Shown in pieces: positions 22,151 to 30,461 of a stretch of 49,197 nucleotides of DNA. The first letter of the stretch is position 1. Each line of letters begins with the position of its first letter. Source of the DNA: CBDHDN01 sp965261585 (lineage in GTDB: Bacteria > Pseudomonadota > Alphaproteobacteria > UBA6615). The stretch lies in assembly GCA_965261585.1 (NCBI GenBank), contig CBDHDN010000005.1, positions 1 through 49,197 of the forward strand. The letters run 5' to 3'. Both the position numbers and the translations under genes were made by a program. Under the pieces are notes generated by a model, which ran no database searches, was not told the DNA's origin, and saw only the letters and a list, made by a program, of their open reading frames with translations.

Positions 22151-22810
22151 GTGGTGACTGGACCGCACGATTCCATCGAATGCTGGGCCCAGCGCTTGGA
22201 TCTGCAGCTCCATCAGGGCGATCTACCGGACGGCTTGGACCTTGGCGACACCATCGCCGTCGACACCGAAACCATGGGGCTCGACGTGCGCCGCGACCGG
22301 CTGTGCCTCGTTCAGCTATCGGCGGGCGACGGCGTTGCCCACCTGGTGCAGCTGCCCCAGCCGCCGTTCGCGGCGCCGCGCCTGGCGGCGCTGCTGGTCG
22401 ATCCCGCGGTCATGAAGATCTTTCACTTCGCGCGCTTCGATCTGGCCATGCTGCGCCGCCATCTGGACGTCGAATGCGCCCCGGCATACTGCACCAAGAT
22501 CGCCTCCTACCTGACGCGCACCTATACGGACCGCCACGGCCTGAAGGATTTGTGCCGCGAGCTATTGGGTGTCGAGATCTCGAAGCAGCAGCAAAGCTCG
22601 GACTGGGGCGCTGCAACCCTAAGTCAAGAGCAGTTGGTCTATGCTGCGGCCGATGTACAGCACCTGCACAAGCTGCGGGCCAAGCTCGACGGGATGCTTG
22701 CGCGCGAGGGCCGGATGGAGCTGGCGCAGCACTGCTTCGGCTTCCTGCCGGCGCGGGCCGCGCTGGACCTCGCCGGCTGGGCCGCAGTCGATATTTTCGC
22801 CCACGGCTGA
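22151..22810 (+). CDS. Ribonuclease D-like 3'-5' exonuclease, short form
   Basis: DEDDy-type 3'-5' exonuclease of 219 residues. Motif I is IAVDTETMGLD (D and E ligands), motif II lies in KIFHFARFDLAMLRRHL (H-x-x-x-F-D), and motif III is YAAADVQHLHKL with the Y and D of the DEDDy subtype. SSDWGAATLSQEQLVYAA matches the RNase D core. The HRDC domains found in full-length RNase D (about 370 residues) are absent, so this is the short alphaproteobacterial version. It likely trims tRNA or other small RNA 3' ends. The start is GTG 22151 or GTG 22154. Downstream is a 156-nt gap before kdsD with no recognised feature. Confidence 0.85.
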   Translation: MVTGPHDSIECWAQRLDLQLHQGDLPDGLDLGDTIAVDTETMGLDVRRDRLCLVQLSAGDGVAHLVQLPQPPFAAPRLAALLVDPAVMKIFHFARFDLAMLRRHLDVECAPAYCTKIASYLTRTYTDRHGLKDLCRELLGVEISKQQQSSDWGAATLSQEQLVYAAADVQHLHKLRAKLDGMLAREGRMELAQHCFGFLPARAALDLAGWAAVDIFAHG

Positions 22811-22966
22811 CGCGAGCCGGGGCAAGCCGAGCCGGAGGGCCGCCGCGTTGACGCGCCATGGCGCCGTCGCCATACTTGGAGCTGCTGAACTACAGGGATT
22901 CCGTGCGGTCGGAGGGGGCCGGACGGACGACGCCCCCTGGCATGCCCCCCTGACAGCGGACCAGCG

Positions 22967-23959
22967 ATGAACGCAGCGTCACCGGCGAGAGCGGCCATCG
23001 ATGCCGATGCTGACCTCGACGTTGCGCGGCGGGTCTTCCACCATGAGGCCGCCGCATTGCGGGCCATGGGTGACGGCCTCGACGGCCGATTCACGCACGC
23101 CGTCGACCTGCTGGCCGGGGTGACCGGTCGGGTCGTGCTGAGCGGCATCGGCAAGAGCGGCCATGTCGCCCGCAAGATCGCCGCGACCCTGGCCTCGACC
23201 GGCACGCCGGCGCTGTTCGTCCACCCGACGGAGGCAAGCCACGGCGACCTCGGCATGATCGCCCCCCGCGGCGACGCGATCATCGCCCTCAGCAAGTCCG
23301 GCGAGGGCGCCGAGTTCGGGGCGCTGCTGAGCTATTGCAAGCGCCATGCGATCCCGCTCATCGCGGTGACGGCGCGCGAGCGCAGCACCCTGGCCGAGAT
23401 GGCCCACTGCACGCTGCTGCTGCCGGCGGCCGTCGAGGTATGTCCGCTGGGCCTGGCACCGACCACGTCGACGACGATGATGATGGCGCTCGGCGACGCC
23501 TTGGCCGTCGCGCTGCTGGAGCGCCGCGGCTTCACCGCCGAAGACTTTCAGGTGCTGCATCCCGGCGGCCAGCTCGGCAGGCAGCTGCTGCGCGTCGGCG
23601 ATCTCATGCATGTCGGCGACGCCATGCCGCTGACCACGCCCGCTACCTTGATGGCCGAGGCTATTCTGACGATGACCGAGAAGAGCTTCGGCTGCGTCGG
23701 CGTCGTCGATGCCGCGGGCGGCCTTATCGGCGTGATCACCGACGGCGACCTGCGCCGCCACATGTCGCCCGAGCTGCTGGCCCGCCCGGCCGGTGATGTG
23801 ATGACGCCGGGCCCGAAGACCATCCGCCCGCGTGCGCTCGTCGCCGAGGCGCTGGGCTTGATGAGCGCGAACGCGATCACGTCCCTGTTCGCCGACGAAG
23901 ACGGTGCCGTGGCCGGCATCATCCACGTGCACGACTGCCTGCGCGCCGGGATCAGCTGA
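22967..23959 (+). CDS. kdsD: Arabinose-5-phosphate isomerase (KdsD/KpsF family)
   Basis: Interconverts ribulose 5-phosphate and arabinose 5-phosphate, the first step to Kdo for the LPS core. 330 residues: an N-terminal SIS domain (GRVVLSGIGKSGHVARKIAA; HPTEASHGDLGMIAP; ALSKSGEGAEF) and two C-terminal CBS domains (GDLMHVGDAMPLTT; GVITDGDLRRHMSP; PAGDVMTPGPKTI). The HPGGQLGR hinge between SIS and CBS is typical. It begins the kdsD-lptC-lptA-lptB block, lptC starting 4 nt after its stop, which ties Kdo supply to LPS export. Confidence 0.95.
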   Translation: MNAASPARAAIDADADLDVARRVFHHEAAALRAMGDGLDGRFTHAVDLLAGVTGRVVLSGIGKSGHVARKIAATLASTGTPALFVHPTEASHGDLGMIAPRGDAIIALSKSGEGAEFGALLSYCKRHAIPLIAVTARERSTLAEMAHCTLLLPAAVEVCPLGLAPTTSTTMMMALGDALAVALLERRGFTAEDFQVLHPGGQLGRQLLRVGDLMHVGDAMPLTTPATLMAEAILTMTEKSFGCVGVVDAAGGLIGVITDGDLRRHMSPELLARPAGDVMTPGPKTIRPRALVAEALGLMSANAITSLFADEDGAVAGIIHVHDCLRAGIS

Positions 23960-23963
23960 CGCC

Positions 23964-24665
23964 ATGGCCCGGGCCGACTCGTTCGCCGACACCAGCCGGT
24001 CACCACGCCGCCGCGACCCGTCGCGCCCGTTGCTGCGGCCGCGAACCCGTGCGCGAAGGGCGAGTTATCGCCGCAACCCGATGGTTGGCATCATGAAAGT
24101 GCTGCTGCCAGCGACGGCGGTGGCGCTGCTGCTGCTCGTCGTCGCGTGGCCGCAGTTGCGACCGCGTGACGACAGTTTCCGTCTCCAGATCGCTGCCGTC
24201 GGCCCGGCCGGCGGCGACAAGCCACAAGTCCTCAATCCGCGCGTCCTCGGCGTCGACGACCGGTCGCGGCCGTTTCAGATCACCGCCAATGTGGGCTCGC
24301 GCATCCTCGGCGAGCATGGCCAGGAGGTCTATGAGTTGGAGCAGCCGAAGGCCGACATGAGCACCGAGAACGGCAGTTGGGTCGCCGTCATGGCCGACCA
24401 GGGGCTCTATGACGGCGAGTCGCAGCTGCTGTATCTTGAGGGGAACGTCAGCCTGTTCCACGACAACGGCGCTGAATTCGTGACCAGCGCGGCGACGGTA
24501 AACCTCGACGACCAGACGGCCACCGGCGATGTGCCGATCGCCGGCCAGGGACCGACCGGCCTGATCGAGGCCGAGGGCTTCCGTCTGCTCGACCGCGGCA
24601 ACCGCATCTTGTTTACCGGCCGGGCGCGCATGACCATCTTCGGCGGCGGCGGATCGGCACCGTGA
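23964..24665 (+). CDS. lptC: LPS export system protein LptC
   Basis: Inner-membrane-anchored periplasmic bridge protein that takes LPS from LptB2FG to LptA. The 233-residue protein has an Arg-rich cytoplasmic N-terminus, one membrane segment (VLLPATAVALLLLVVAWPQL, residues about 48-67) and a beta-jellyroll periplasmic domain with the family-like NPRVLGVDDRSRPFQITA, LYDGESQLLYLEGNVSLFHD and GPTGLIEAEGFRLLDRGN segments. ATG 23964 lies 4 nt after kdsD; a later start at 24081 or 24093 would give a shorter cytoplasmic tail of more usual length. Its stop overlaps the GTG start of lptA by 4 nt. Confidence 0.88.
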   Translation: MARADSFADTSRSPRRRDPSRPLLRPRTRARRASYRRNPMVGIMKVLLPATAVALLLLVVAWPQLRPRDDSFRLQIAAVGPAGGDKPQVLNPRVLGVDDRSRPFQITANVGSRILGEHGQEVYELEQPKADMSTENGSWVAVMADQGLYDGESQLLYLEGNVSLFHDNGAEFVTSAATVNLDDQTATGDVPIAGQGPTGLIEAEGFRLLDRGNRILFTGRARMTIFGGGGSAP

Positions 24666-25528
24666 CCTGGCGGATCGCCACGGTGCTGCTTGCCGCCCTG
24701 CTGGCAAGCGCCGGCGGCGACCCGGCTCACGCCCAGGCGCTCGGCTTCAGCAACTCCAGCGACCTGCCGATCGCGATCGAGGCCGACAACGGCATCGAAT
24801 GGCAACGCGCCAATCAGCTCTACATTGCCCGCGGCAACGCCAAGGCGGTGCAGGGCAACGGCACCGTCGAGGCCGACGTGCTGACCGCCTATTATCGTGC
24901 CACGGCCAGCGGCGACACCGAGATCTATCGTATCGACGCCGACGGCAACGTCCGGATCACCACCGAGAATGAGGTCGCCACAGCGGAAAGGGCAGTCTAT
25001 GACGTGGTCAACGGCGTCCTCGTCCTGACCGGCGAGGGCATCCGGCTCGACACGCAACGCGATCGTATCGTCGCCGATGACAGCCTCGAGTATTACGCAG
25101 ACCGGCGCCTCGCCATCGCCCGCGGCAACGCGGTCGCGGTCCGCGAGAATCGCCGCGTGCGCGCCGACGTGTTGATGGGGCACTTTCCAGCGGCGACGAA
25201 CGGGGCCGGTGCCGGTACTGGGGGCCTGGAGCGGATCGAGGCCGTCGGCGACGTGGTCATCACGACGGACGGCGACATCGCCCGCGCCGACGAAGGCGAC
25301 TACGACGTCAATGCCGGTTTCGCGACCTTGCGTGGCCGCGTGAAGATCACCCGCGGTGACGATCAGATCAATGGCGAGTTTGCCGAGATCGACCTTAACA
25401 CCGGCGTCAGCCGGCTGGTCGGCGACCCGTCGGCGCCGGCCACGGCTGCCGGCGAGCGGGGCCGCGTCAGGGCCCTGATCATACCGGCGAGTCGCAGACC
25501 GAGCGGTCCGGACGAAGCGACCCGTTGA
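24662..25528 (+). CDS. lptA: LPS transport periplasmic protein LptA
   Basis: Periplasmic beta-jellyroll protein whose oligomers form the LPS bridge to LptDE. 288 residues with a signal peptide (VLLAALLASAGGDPAHAQA) and then the OstA-like repeated strands: IAIEADNGIEWQRANQLYIA, NAKAVQGNGTVEADVL, RIDADGNVRITTENEVAT and GDYDVNAGFATLRGRVKIT. A Gly/Ala insertion (TNGAGAGTGG) interrupts the barrel in the middle. It is longer than E. coli LptA (185 residues) but usual for alphaproteobacteria. Starts at GTG 24662 inside the lptC stop (GTGA), indicating translational coupling. Confidence 0.9.
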   Translation: MTWRIATVLLAALLASAGGDPAHAQALGFSNSSDLPIAIEADNGIEWQRANQLYIARGNAKAVQGNGTVEADVLTAYYRATASGDTEIYRIDADGNVRITTENEVATAERAVYDVVNGVLVLTGEGIRLDTQRDRIVADDSLEYYADRRLAIARGNAVAVRENRRVRADVLMGHFPAATNGAGAGTGGLERIEAVGDVVITTDGDIARADEGDYDVNAGFATLRGRVKITRGDDQINGEFAEIDLNTGVSRLVGDPSAPATAAGERGRVRALIIPASRRPSGPDEATR

Positions 25529-25532
25529 GCCC

Positions 25533-26318
25533 ATGAACGACCTGCGCCCAGCGGCGGTCGAGCCCTCGTTCCAACGTCCGCGTCTCATCGCCGAGAGCCC
25601 GAGCCTGGTGGCCACCAATCTGGGCAAGATGTTCCGCAAGCGCCCGGCCCTGCGCGACGTCAGCCTAACCCTACACCGCGGCGAGGCTGTCGGTCTGCTG
25701 GGACCCAACGGGGCCGGCAAGACGACCTGCTTCTACATGTTGACCGGGCTGCTGCGCGCCGACACCGGTACGATCGAGCTGGACGGCAACGACATCACCG
25801 ACCTGCCGATGTACCGGCGGGCGCGCCTCGGCATCGGCTACCTGCCGCAGGAGCCGTCGATCTTCCGCGGCCTGACGGTCGAGCAGAACATCCGCGCCAT
25901 GCTGGAGGTGACCGAACGCGACCGCCACGCGCGCGAGCAGATGCTGGCCGACCTGATGGCCGAATTCTCGATCGCCCACTTGTGGCGCACGCCGGCGCTG
26001 GCCCTGTCGGGCGGCGAGCGGCGGCGCGTCGAGATCGCCCGGGCGCTGGCCTGTCGGCCGCATTTCATCCTGCTGGACGAACCGCTCGCCGGCATCGATC
26101 CGATCGCTTTGGCCGAGATGCGCGATTTGATCAGGCACCTGAAGGACCGCGGCCTGGGCGTGCTGATCACCGATCACAATGTGCGCGAGACTCTGGATAT
26201 CGTCGATCGCGCCTATATCTTGCACGAGGGCGCCGTCCTGATGGACGGCAAGCCCTCCGATATCGTCGCCCATGATGACGTCCGACGCGTTTACCTGGGC
26301 GAAAGGTTCAGTCTTTAA
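25533..26318 (+). CDS. lptB: LPS export ABC transporter ATP-binding protein LptB
   Basis: Cytoplasmic ATPase of LptB2FG that powers LPS extraction. 261 residues with Walker A GPNGAGKTT, Q-loop at YLPQEPSIFRGL, ABC signature LSGGERRR, Walker B FILLDEPLAGIDP and the switch His in LITDHNVRETL. The GYLPQEPSIFRGLTVEQNI segment is diagnostic for LptB among ABC ATPases. An N-terminal extension of about 25 residues precedes the core. It lies 4 nt after lptA and 12 nt before rpoN. Confidence 0.97.
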   Translation: MNDLRPAAVEPSFQRPRLIAESPSLVATNLGKMFRKRPALRDVSLTLHRGEAVGLLGPNGAGKTTCFYMLTGLLRADTGTIELDGNDITDLPMYRRARLGIGYLPQEPSIFRGLTVEQNIRAMLEVTERDRHAREQMLADLMAEFSIAHLWRTPALALSGGERRRVEIARALACRPHFILLDEPLAGIDPIALAEMRDLIRHLKDRGLGVLITDHNVRETLDIVDRAYILHEGAVLMDGKPSDIVAHDDVRRVYLGERFSL

Positions 26319-26330
26319 AACGACTTAACT

Positions 26331-27863
26331 ATGGCCCTCACGCCGCGTCTGGATCTGCGCACGACGCAGACTCTCGTCATGACGCCGCAGCTGCAGCAGG
26401 CCATCAAGCTGCTGCAAATGTCCAACCTAGAGCTGACGGCGTATGTTGAGCAACAACTCGAGCAGAACCCCCTGCTGGAGCCCGATGAGGTCGGCGACAG
26501 CGGTGCCGCGGGCGCGACGGAAGGCGAGCCCGACGGCCCGGCCGAGGCCAGCGGGTCAGCCGCCGGCTCCGACACCATCGACACCGGCGAGCTAACGGCG
26601 CGCGAGACCCCGCCCGGCGACGAGGGGCCGCTCGATACCGACTTCGAGAATGTCTGGACCAACGACGCCATTAACGACTCGGTCAGCGCGGGCTCGTTGA
26701 GCTCGCCCGGCGAGCGGGGCAGCCGCGGCGGCAACCACGAGGGCGATTTCGACCTCGAACAAACTCTTAGCAGCCAAATCTCGCTGCGTGACCACCTGAC
26801 CGACCAGCTCAACGTCGACCTCGCACCGGTCGACCGCATCATCGGCCTGCATCTGTTGGACCTGCTCGACGATGCGGGCTACGTGACCGGCGACTTGGTG
26901 ACGGTTGCCGAACAGCTCGGCTGCCCCTTGACCCGGGTCGAAGCGACCCTGGCGCAGATGCAGCGCTTCGATCCGCCCGGAATCTTCGCGCGCACCCTGT
27001 CGGAATGTTTGGCGCTGCAGCTGCGCGACCGCAATCGCTTGGATCCCGCGATCCAGCTGCTGCTCGACAATCTGGACCTGTTGGCCCAGCGCGACGCGAC
27101 GAGTCTGCTGCGGATCTGCGGTGTCGACGCCGAGGATCTGACCGAGATGATCAGCGAGCTGCGGGCGCTCAATCCCAAACCGGCGCTCGCCTTCGACAGG
27201 ACCGTGGCTCAGCCGGTAACGCCCGACGTGCTGATGTATCAGAAGTCCGGCGGCGGCTGGCGCGTCGAGCTGAACACCGAGACGCTGCCGCGGGTCCTGG
27301 TCAACAACACCTACTATGCCGAGATCAGCACCAAGTCCCCCGATCGCAAGACGCGCGAGTACCTGACGAACTGCTTCCAGTCGGCCAACTGGCTCGTCAA
27401 ATCATTGCACCAGCGGGCGACGACGATCCTGCGCGTCGCGACCGAGCTGGTGCGCCAGCAGGACGCCTTTTTCCTCAAGGGTGTACAGCATCTGCGGCCC
27501 CTCATACTGCGCGACATCGCGGTGGCGATCGACATGCACGAGAGCACCGTCAGCCGAGTCACGACAAACAAGTTCATTGCCACGCCGCGCGGCATCTTCG
27601 AGCTCAAATACTTCTTCAGCAGCTCGGTGGCCAGCGCCACCGGCGGCGACGCGCTGTCGGCCGAAGCCGTGCGCGCGCGGATCAAGGATCTGATTAATCA
27701 GGAAAGCCCCACCGACGTGTTGTCCGACGACCGCATCGTGACCATATTGCACACCAATGGAATCGACGTGGCGCGGCGTACGGTGGCCAAATACCGCGAT
27801 GCCCTGCGGATCCCATCGTCTGTCCAGCGGCGCCGGGAGAAGAGCAGTCAACTCGGATTCTAG
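26331..27863 (+). CDS. rpoN: RNA polymerase sigma-54 factor
   Basis: Sigma factor for promoters of the -24/-12 class, used with AAA+ activators for nitrogen and other regulons. 510 residues: region I rich in Gln/Leu (TQTLVMTPQLQQAIKLLQMS), an acidic region II (residues about 55-130), the core-binding region (DHLTDQLNVDL and following), the helix-turn-helix (AVAIDMHESTVSRVTTNKF) and the RpoN box ARRTVAKYRDAL near the C-terminus. It has the usual position between lptB and hpf-ptsN. No activator gene lies in the window. Confidence 0.98.
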   Translation: MALTPRLDLRTTQTLVMTPQLQQAIKLLQMSNLELTAYVEQQLEQNPLLEPDEVGDSGAAGATEGEPDGPAEASGSAAGSDTIDTGELTARETPPGDEGPLDTDFENVWTNDAINDSVSAGSLSSPGERGSRGGNHEGDFDLEQTLSSQISLRDHLTDQLNVDLAPVDRIIGLHLLDLLDDAGYVTGDLVTVAEQLGCPLTRVEATLAQMQRFDPPGIFARTLSECLALQLRDRNRLDPAIQLLLDNLDLLAQRDATSLLRICGVDAEDLTEMISELRALNPKPALAFDRTVAQPVTPDVLMYQKSGGGWRVELNTETLPRVLVNNTYYAEISTKSPDRKTREYLTNCFQSANWLVKSLHQRATTILRVATELVRQQDAFFLKGVQHLRPLILRDIAVAIDMHESTVSRVTTNKFIATPRGIFELKYFFSSSVASATGGDALSAEAVRARIKDLINQESPTDVLSDDRIVTILHTNGIDVARRTVAKYRDALRIPSSVQRRREKSSQLGF

Positions 27864-27930
27864 ATTTAGATACAAGGGGTTGCCGGAAAGGAGCTGGGAT
27901 CGCGTCGGCTCGCGTGAGGGCTCGGACGTA

Positions 27931-27959
27931 TTGACACATGTGGCCGGCCTCACTAAGTT
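27931..27959 (+). promoter_or_regulatory. Candidate sigma-70 promoter upstream of hpf
   Basis: A perfect -35 hexamer TTGACA (27931-27936) is followed after 17 nt by TAAGTT (27954-27959), a weak -10. Transcription would start about 80 nt before the hpf ATG. The remaining rpoN-hpf gap (27864-28046) contains GC-rich inverted sequences around 27976-28010 that may fold in the leader. Spacing and -35 are strong, the -10 is poor. Confidence 0.45.
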
Positions 27960-28046
27960 CCGGCGCCCCACCGACAGGGCGGGGCCGGCCCGGCGCCGGC
28001 ACGCCGGCTGCCCGAATCGGGATCGACAGCAATAGCAGCGAGGCCC

Positions 28047-28632
28047 ATGCAGATCTCGATCACGGGCAAACAGTTCGAAGTCGGCGACAGCATGCGCAAT
28101 CACATCGAGCACGCGCTCATCGCCGTCGTCGACAAGTACTTTGGCAATGCGATCGAGGCCGGCGTGGTGTTATCTCGTGATGCACACCTGGTACGGGCGG
28201 ACGTCGCCGTGCATGTCGGCCGGTGGGATCCGGCTGCGCTCGCACGAGGCGGCGGCGGACACTTACGCGGCCTTCGACATGGCGACGGAGCACCTGAGCA
28301 AGCGCCTCAGGCGCTACAAACGCAGGTTGCGCGACCACCACACCGGCAAACCCCGCGACGAGCCAACGGCGACCGTCGCCCAGCAATACGTGCTGGCGCC
28401 GGAACCGGAAAGCGAGGACGATCATAGTGACGCGGCGGCGGGCGAGAACCCGATCGTCATTGCCGAAGCGACGACGGAAATCGAAAGCCTCACGGTGTCC
28501 GAGGCCGTGATGCGAATGGACCTGGCAGATCTGTCCGCGATGGTATTCCATAACGCCGCCCATGGCGGCCTCAACGTGGTCTACCGGCGCGCCGACGGCA
28601 ACATCGGCTGGATCGATCCCGGGGTAGCTTGA
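28047..28632 (+). CDS. hpf: Ribosome hibernation promoting factor, long form, with an apparent frameshift
   Basis: Long HPF (RaiA/YfiA family) stabilises hibernating 100S ribosome dimers in stationary phase. The N-terminal domain begins MQISITGKQFEVGDSMRNHI; the frame breaks near codon 58. Deleting one base in the CGGTGGG run at 28221-28227 restores RLRSHEAAADTYAAFDMA, the basic LSKRLRRYKRRLRDHH helix, an acidic linker and the C-terminal dimerisation domain ending RRADGNIGWIDPG. The repaired product has 194 residues, normal for the long form. Without the repair the N- and C-domains are in different frames. It sits between rpoN and ptsN, its usual place. Confidence 0.92.
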
Positions 28633-28694
28633 CGACACTCCGATCCGCGAGGAACCGGTAACGCGCGCACCCTGCGCCGTAGGAACTTGACTAT

Positions 28695-29159
28695 ATGGAA
28701 ATAATCGACCTGCTCAAAACCGAAGCGGTTGTCCCGAAACTGCGCGCGACGAGTAAGAAACAGGCGCTGCAGGAGCTCTCGAAGGCCGCCGCGTCTCTGA
28801 CCCAGCTGGATGAGCGCAGCATTTTCGAGACGCTGCTGGAACGGGAGCGGCTGGGCACGACGGGCGTCGGCGACGGCATTGCCATTCCCCACGGCAAGCT
28901 GCCGACGCTCGACCGGCTTCATGGCCTGTTTGCGCGCCTCGACCAGCCGATCGACTTCGATGCAATCGACGACCGGCCGGTCGACCTGATCTTCTTATTG
29001 CTGGCGCCGGAAGGCGCCGGTGCAGATCATCTGAAGGCCCTGGCCCGCATCTCGCGGCAACTGCGCGATCGCGTGTTCTGCGACAAGCTGCGCGGCTCCG
29101 ACAACCGAGACGCGATCTACGCGCTGCTCACGCAACCACCGGCCAGCCACGCCGCCTGA
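28695..29159 (+). CDS. ptsN: Nitrogen-PTS EIIA component
   Basis: EIIA-Ntr is the phosphate acceptor of the regulatory nitrogen phosphotransferase system; it controls potassium transport, sigma-54 output and related processes. 154 residues of the PTS EIIA type-2 fold, with the phosphorylated His in GDGIAIPHGKLPTLDR (residues about 58-73) and the following FARLDQPIDFDAIDDRPVDL strand region. It ends the lpt-rpoN-hpf-ptsN block, 62 nt after hpf. Confidence 0.97.
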   Translation: MEIIDLLKTEAVVPKLRATSKKQALQELSKAAASLTQLDERSIFETLLERERLGTTGVGDGIAIPHGKLPTLDRLHGLFARLDQPIDFDAIDDRPVDLIFLLLAPEGAGADHLKALARISRQLRDRVFCDKLRGSDNRDAIYALLTQPPASHAA

Positions 29160-29171
29160 TCGCGGACGGGG

Positions 29172-29198
29172 CCCGGACAGCCCCTTAGGGCCTCCGGG
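29172..29198. terminator. Nested hairpin between convergent ptsN and the DUF1150 gene
   Basis: CCCGG (29172-29176) pairs with CCGGG (29194-29198), enclosing an inner stem GCCC (29180-29183) with GGGC (29188-29191) around a CTTA loop. The structure lies in the 62-nt gap between two converging genes, the expected place for a bidirectional terminator. No T-run follows on either strand, so the assignment rests on position and pairing only. Confidence 0.4.
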
Positions 29199-29221
29199 AG
29201 CCAACGCCACAACGCTGCAAT

Positions 29222-29443
29222 TTAGTGGAGGCTGAGCGGCTCCAGGTCGTTCTGCCGCACGGTTGCGACGGCGAGGGCCTGGGTCTCGACAACCGCGACC
29301 TCGCGGCCATCGGCGGCATGAATCGTATACGCGTCGCGGCCATCGACATGGGCCGGCTTCACATACGCGACGTACTCCATGCCCAGGGCGGCAAACTCCC
29401 TGGCCGTGAGCTGCCGCAACCCAGCGTTCAGACCGCCTAACAT
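29222..29443 (-). CDS. DUF1150 family protein
   Basis: 73-residue protein of the DUF1150 family found almost only in alphaproteobacteria. The conserved part is LTAREFAALGMEYVAYVKP followed by YTIHAADGREVAVVETQALA. It contains no signal peptide or membrane segment. It lies 14 nt downstream of the Hsp20 gene, an arrangement that recurs in this class and suggests co-expression under stress. No biochemical function is known to me. Confidence 0.85.
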   Translation of the reverse strand: MLGGLNAGLRQLTAREFAALGMEYVAYVKPAHVDGRDAYTIHAADGREVAVVETQALAVATVRQNDLEPLSLH

Positions 29444-29457
29444 GGGCTGACTCCTCT

Positions 29458-29934
29458 CTACTCTTCCGCGCGATCGGCCGCGCCCGGCGTAACATCGATC
29501 GTCGGCACGACGCGATCGACCTCGTCGCCCGCCTTGATGGCAATGACGCGGGCGTCGTTTTTCGGCCGCGGCCGATTAAGGTCGACGTGCAGCAGCCCCT
29601 TGTCAAGGGACGCACCCGCAACCTCGATGCCCTCGGCAATAACGAAACTGCGCTGAAACTGCCGCGCGGCGATCCCGCGGTGCAAGTACACCCGGCCCGG
29701 CGCGTCTGTCTGCTTACCGTGGACCGTCAACTGGTTGTCCTCAAGCAGGATCTCAAGGTCCTCAATGCCAAAACCGGCGACCGCCAATGTGATGCGCAGC
29801 TGGTCGTCGCCCAGGCGCTCGATATTGTACGGCGGATAGCCCTCGGCCGAAGCCTTGGATATCCGCTCGATCGTGCGCTCGAACTGGTCGAAGCCGAGCA
29901 GCAACGGGCTGTTGAAGAGCGAGAGGCGAGACAT
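29458..29934 (-). CDS. Small heat shock protein, Hsp20/alpha-crystallin family
   Basis: ATP-independent holdase chaperone of 158 residues. The N-terminus MSRLSLFNSPLLLGFDQFER is the usual class A IbpA-like start, followed by the alpha-crystallin domain: PPYNIERLGDDQLRITLAVA, LEILLEDNQLTVHGKQ, and the RGIAARQFQRSFVIAEGIEV segment; GLLHVDLNRP closes the domain. ATG 29934 is chosen over GTG 29940 because GGAGGAG lies 8 nt before the ATG but only 2 nt before the GTG. DUF1150 follows 14 nt later. No clear sigma-32 site was found upstream. Confidence 0.95.
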   Translation of the reverse strand: MSRLSLFNSPLLLGFDQFERTIERISKASAEGYPPYNIERLGDDQLRITLAVAGFGIEDLEILLEDNQLTVHGKQTDAPGRVYLHRGIAARQFQRSFVIAEGIEVAGASLDKGLLHVDLNRPRPKNDARVIAIKAGDEVDRVVPTIDVTPGAADRAEE

Positions 29935-30028
29935 CTGCACAACTCCTCCGATCGAGCGAGTTCATCCCGACGGGCCATGTCGCCTGCACCGGTCCGCGGC
30001 GTCGTTTTGGCCCCTACCGGGCACCAAT

Positions 30029-30053
30029 CGGCGACCCATCATGGGCGTCGCCG
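30029..30053. terminator. Hairpin between the 98-residue gene and hsp20
   Basis: CGGCGACCCAT (30029-30039) pairs with ATGGG-CG-TCGCCG (30041-30053): 11 base pairs with a 2-nt bulge and a one-base apex. It starts 9 nt beyond the stop codon of the preceding minus-strand gene, so it probably separates that transcript from hsp20. No T-run follows. A thermosensing leader for hsp20 is less likely because the hairpin lies about 95 nt before the start and does not cover the ribosome-binding site. Confidence 0.4.
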
Positions 30054-30061
30054 AGTCTACA

Positions 30062-30358
30062 TTAATTGGACCGTCCCGCCACCGATTCAAGACTCTGCAA
30101 GGCCGCGGTCCCGCCCGACACCCATTCCTGCCGGTCCATCTCGATCAGCCGCAGCACGATCAATGCATCCGCCACCCCGGCCGCGGCCGCGGCCTGGAGT
30201 CCCGCCAAGGCCGGGTTGCCGGACGCGGCGCTGCCCGCCGGGCCCTCCATGGCAAACGCCGGCGCCTTCGGAACACCGCCGGCCAGCCAGGAAACGCCAA
30301 AAGAAACGGCGGACAGCGTCGCGCCGACAAGACCGGCAATTGCGACGAGACTGCGCAT
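30062..30358 (-). CDS. Small exported or membrane-anchored protein, unknown function
   Basis: 98 residues starting MRSLVAIAGLVGATLSAVSF, a hydrophobic N-terminus that reads as a signal peptide or single membrane anchor. The remainder is Ala/Gly-rich (NPALAGLQAAAAAGVADALI) with a short polar C-terminus (EMDRQEWVSGGTAALQS). ATG 30358 is chosen because it places the hydrophobic segment at the very start. I do not recognise a family. It lies about 100 nt downstream of lpxD on the same strand and could be cotranscribed with it. Confidence 0.5.
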   Translation of the reverse strand: MRSLVAIAGLVGATLSAVSFGVSWLAGGVPKAPAFAMEGPAGSAASGNPALAGLQAAAAAGVADALIVLRLIEMDRQEWVSGGTAALQSLESVAGRSN

Positions 30359-30461
30359 CCGGGAGCCCCTCCTGCCGCTTCGCAAGAGACAAGCGTCCCG
30401 CAACAATTCGGCAGAAATGTGCCGCGGATAAGGAGAAGTCTTGATGCGGGATCGGCCCGAC

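Noticed and set aside
29935..30060. ROSE-type RNA thermometer for hsp20
   Set aside because: The strong hairpin at 30029-30053 is too far from the ribosome-binding site, and GGAGGAG before the ATG is not paired in any obvious stem.
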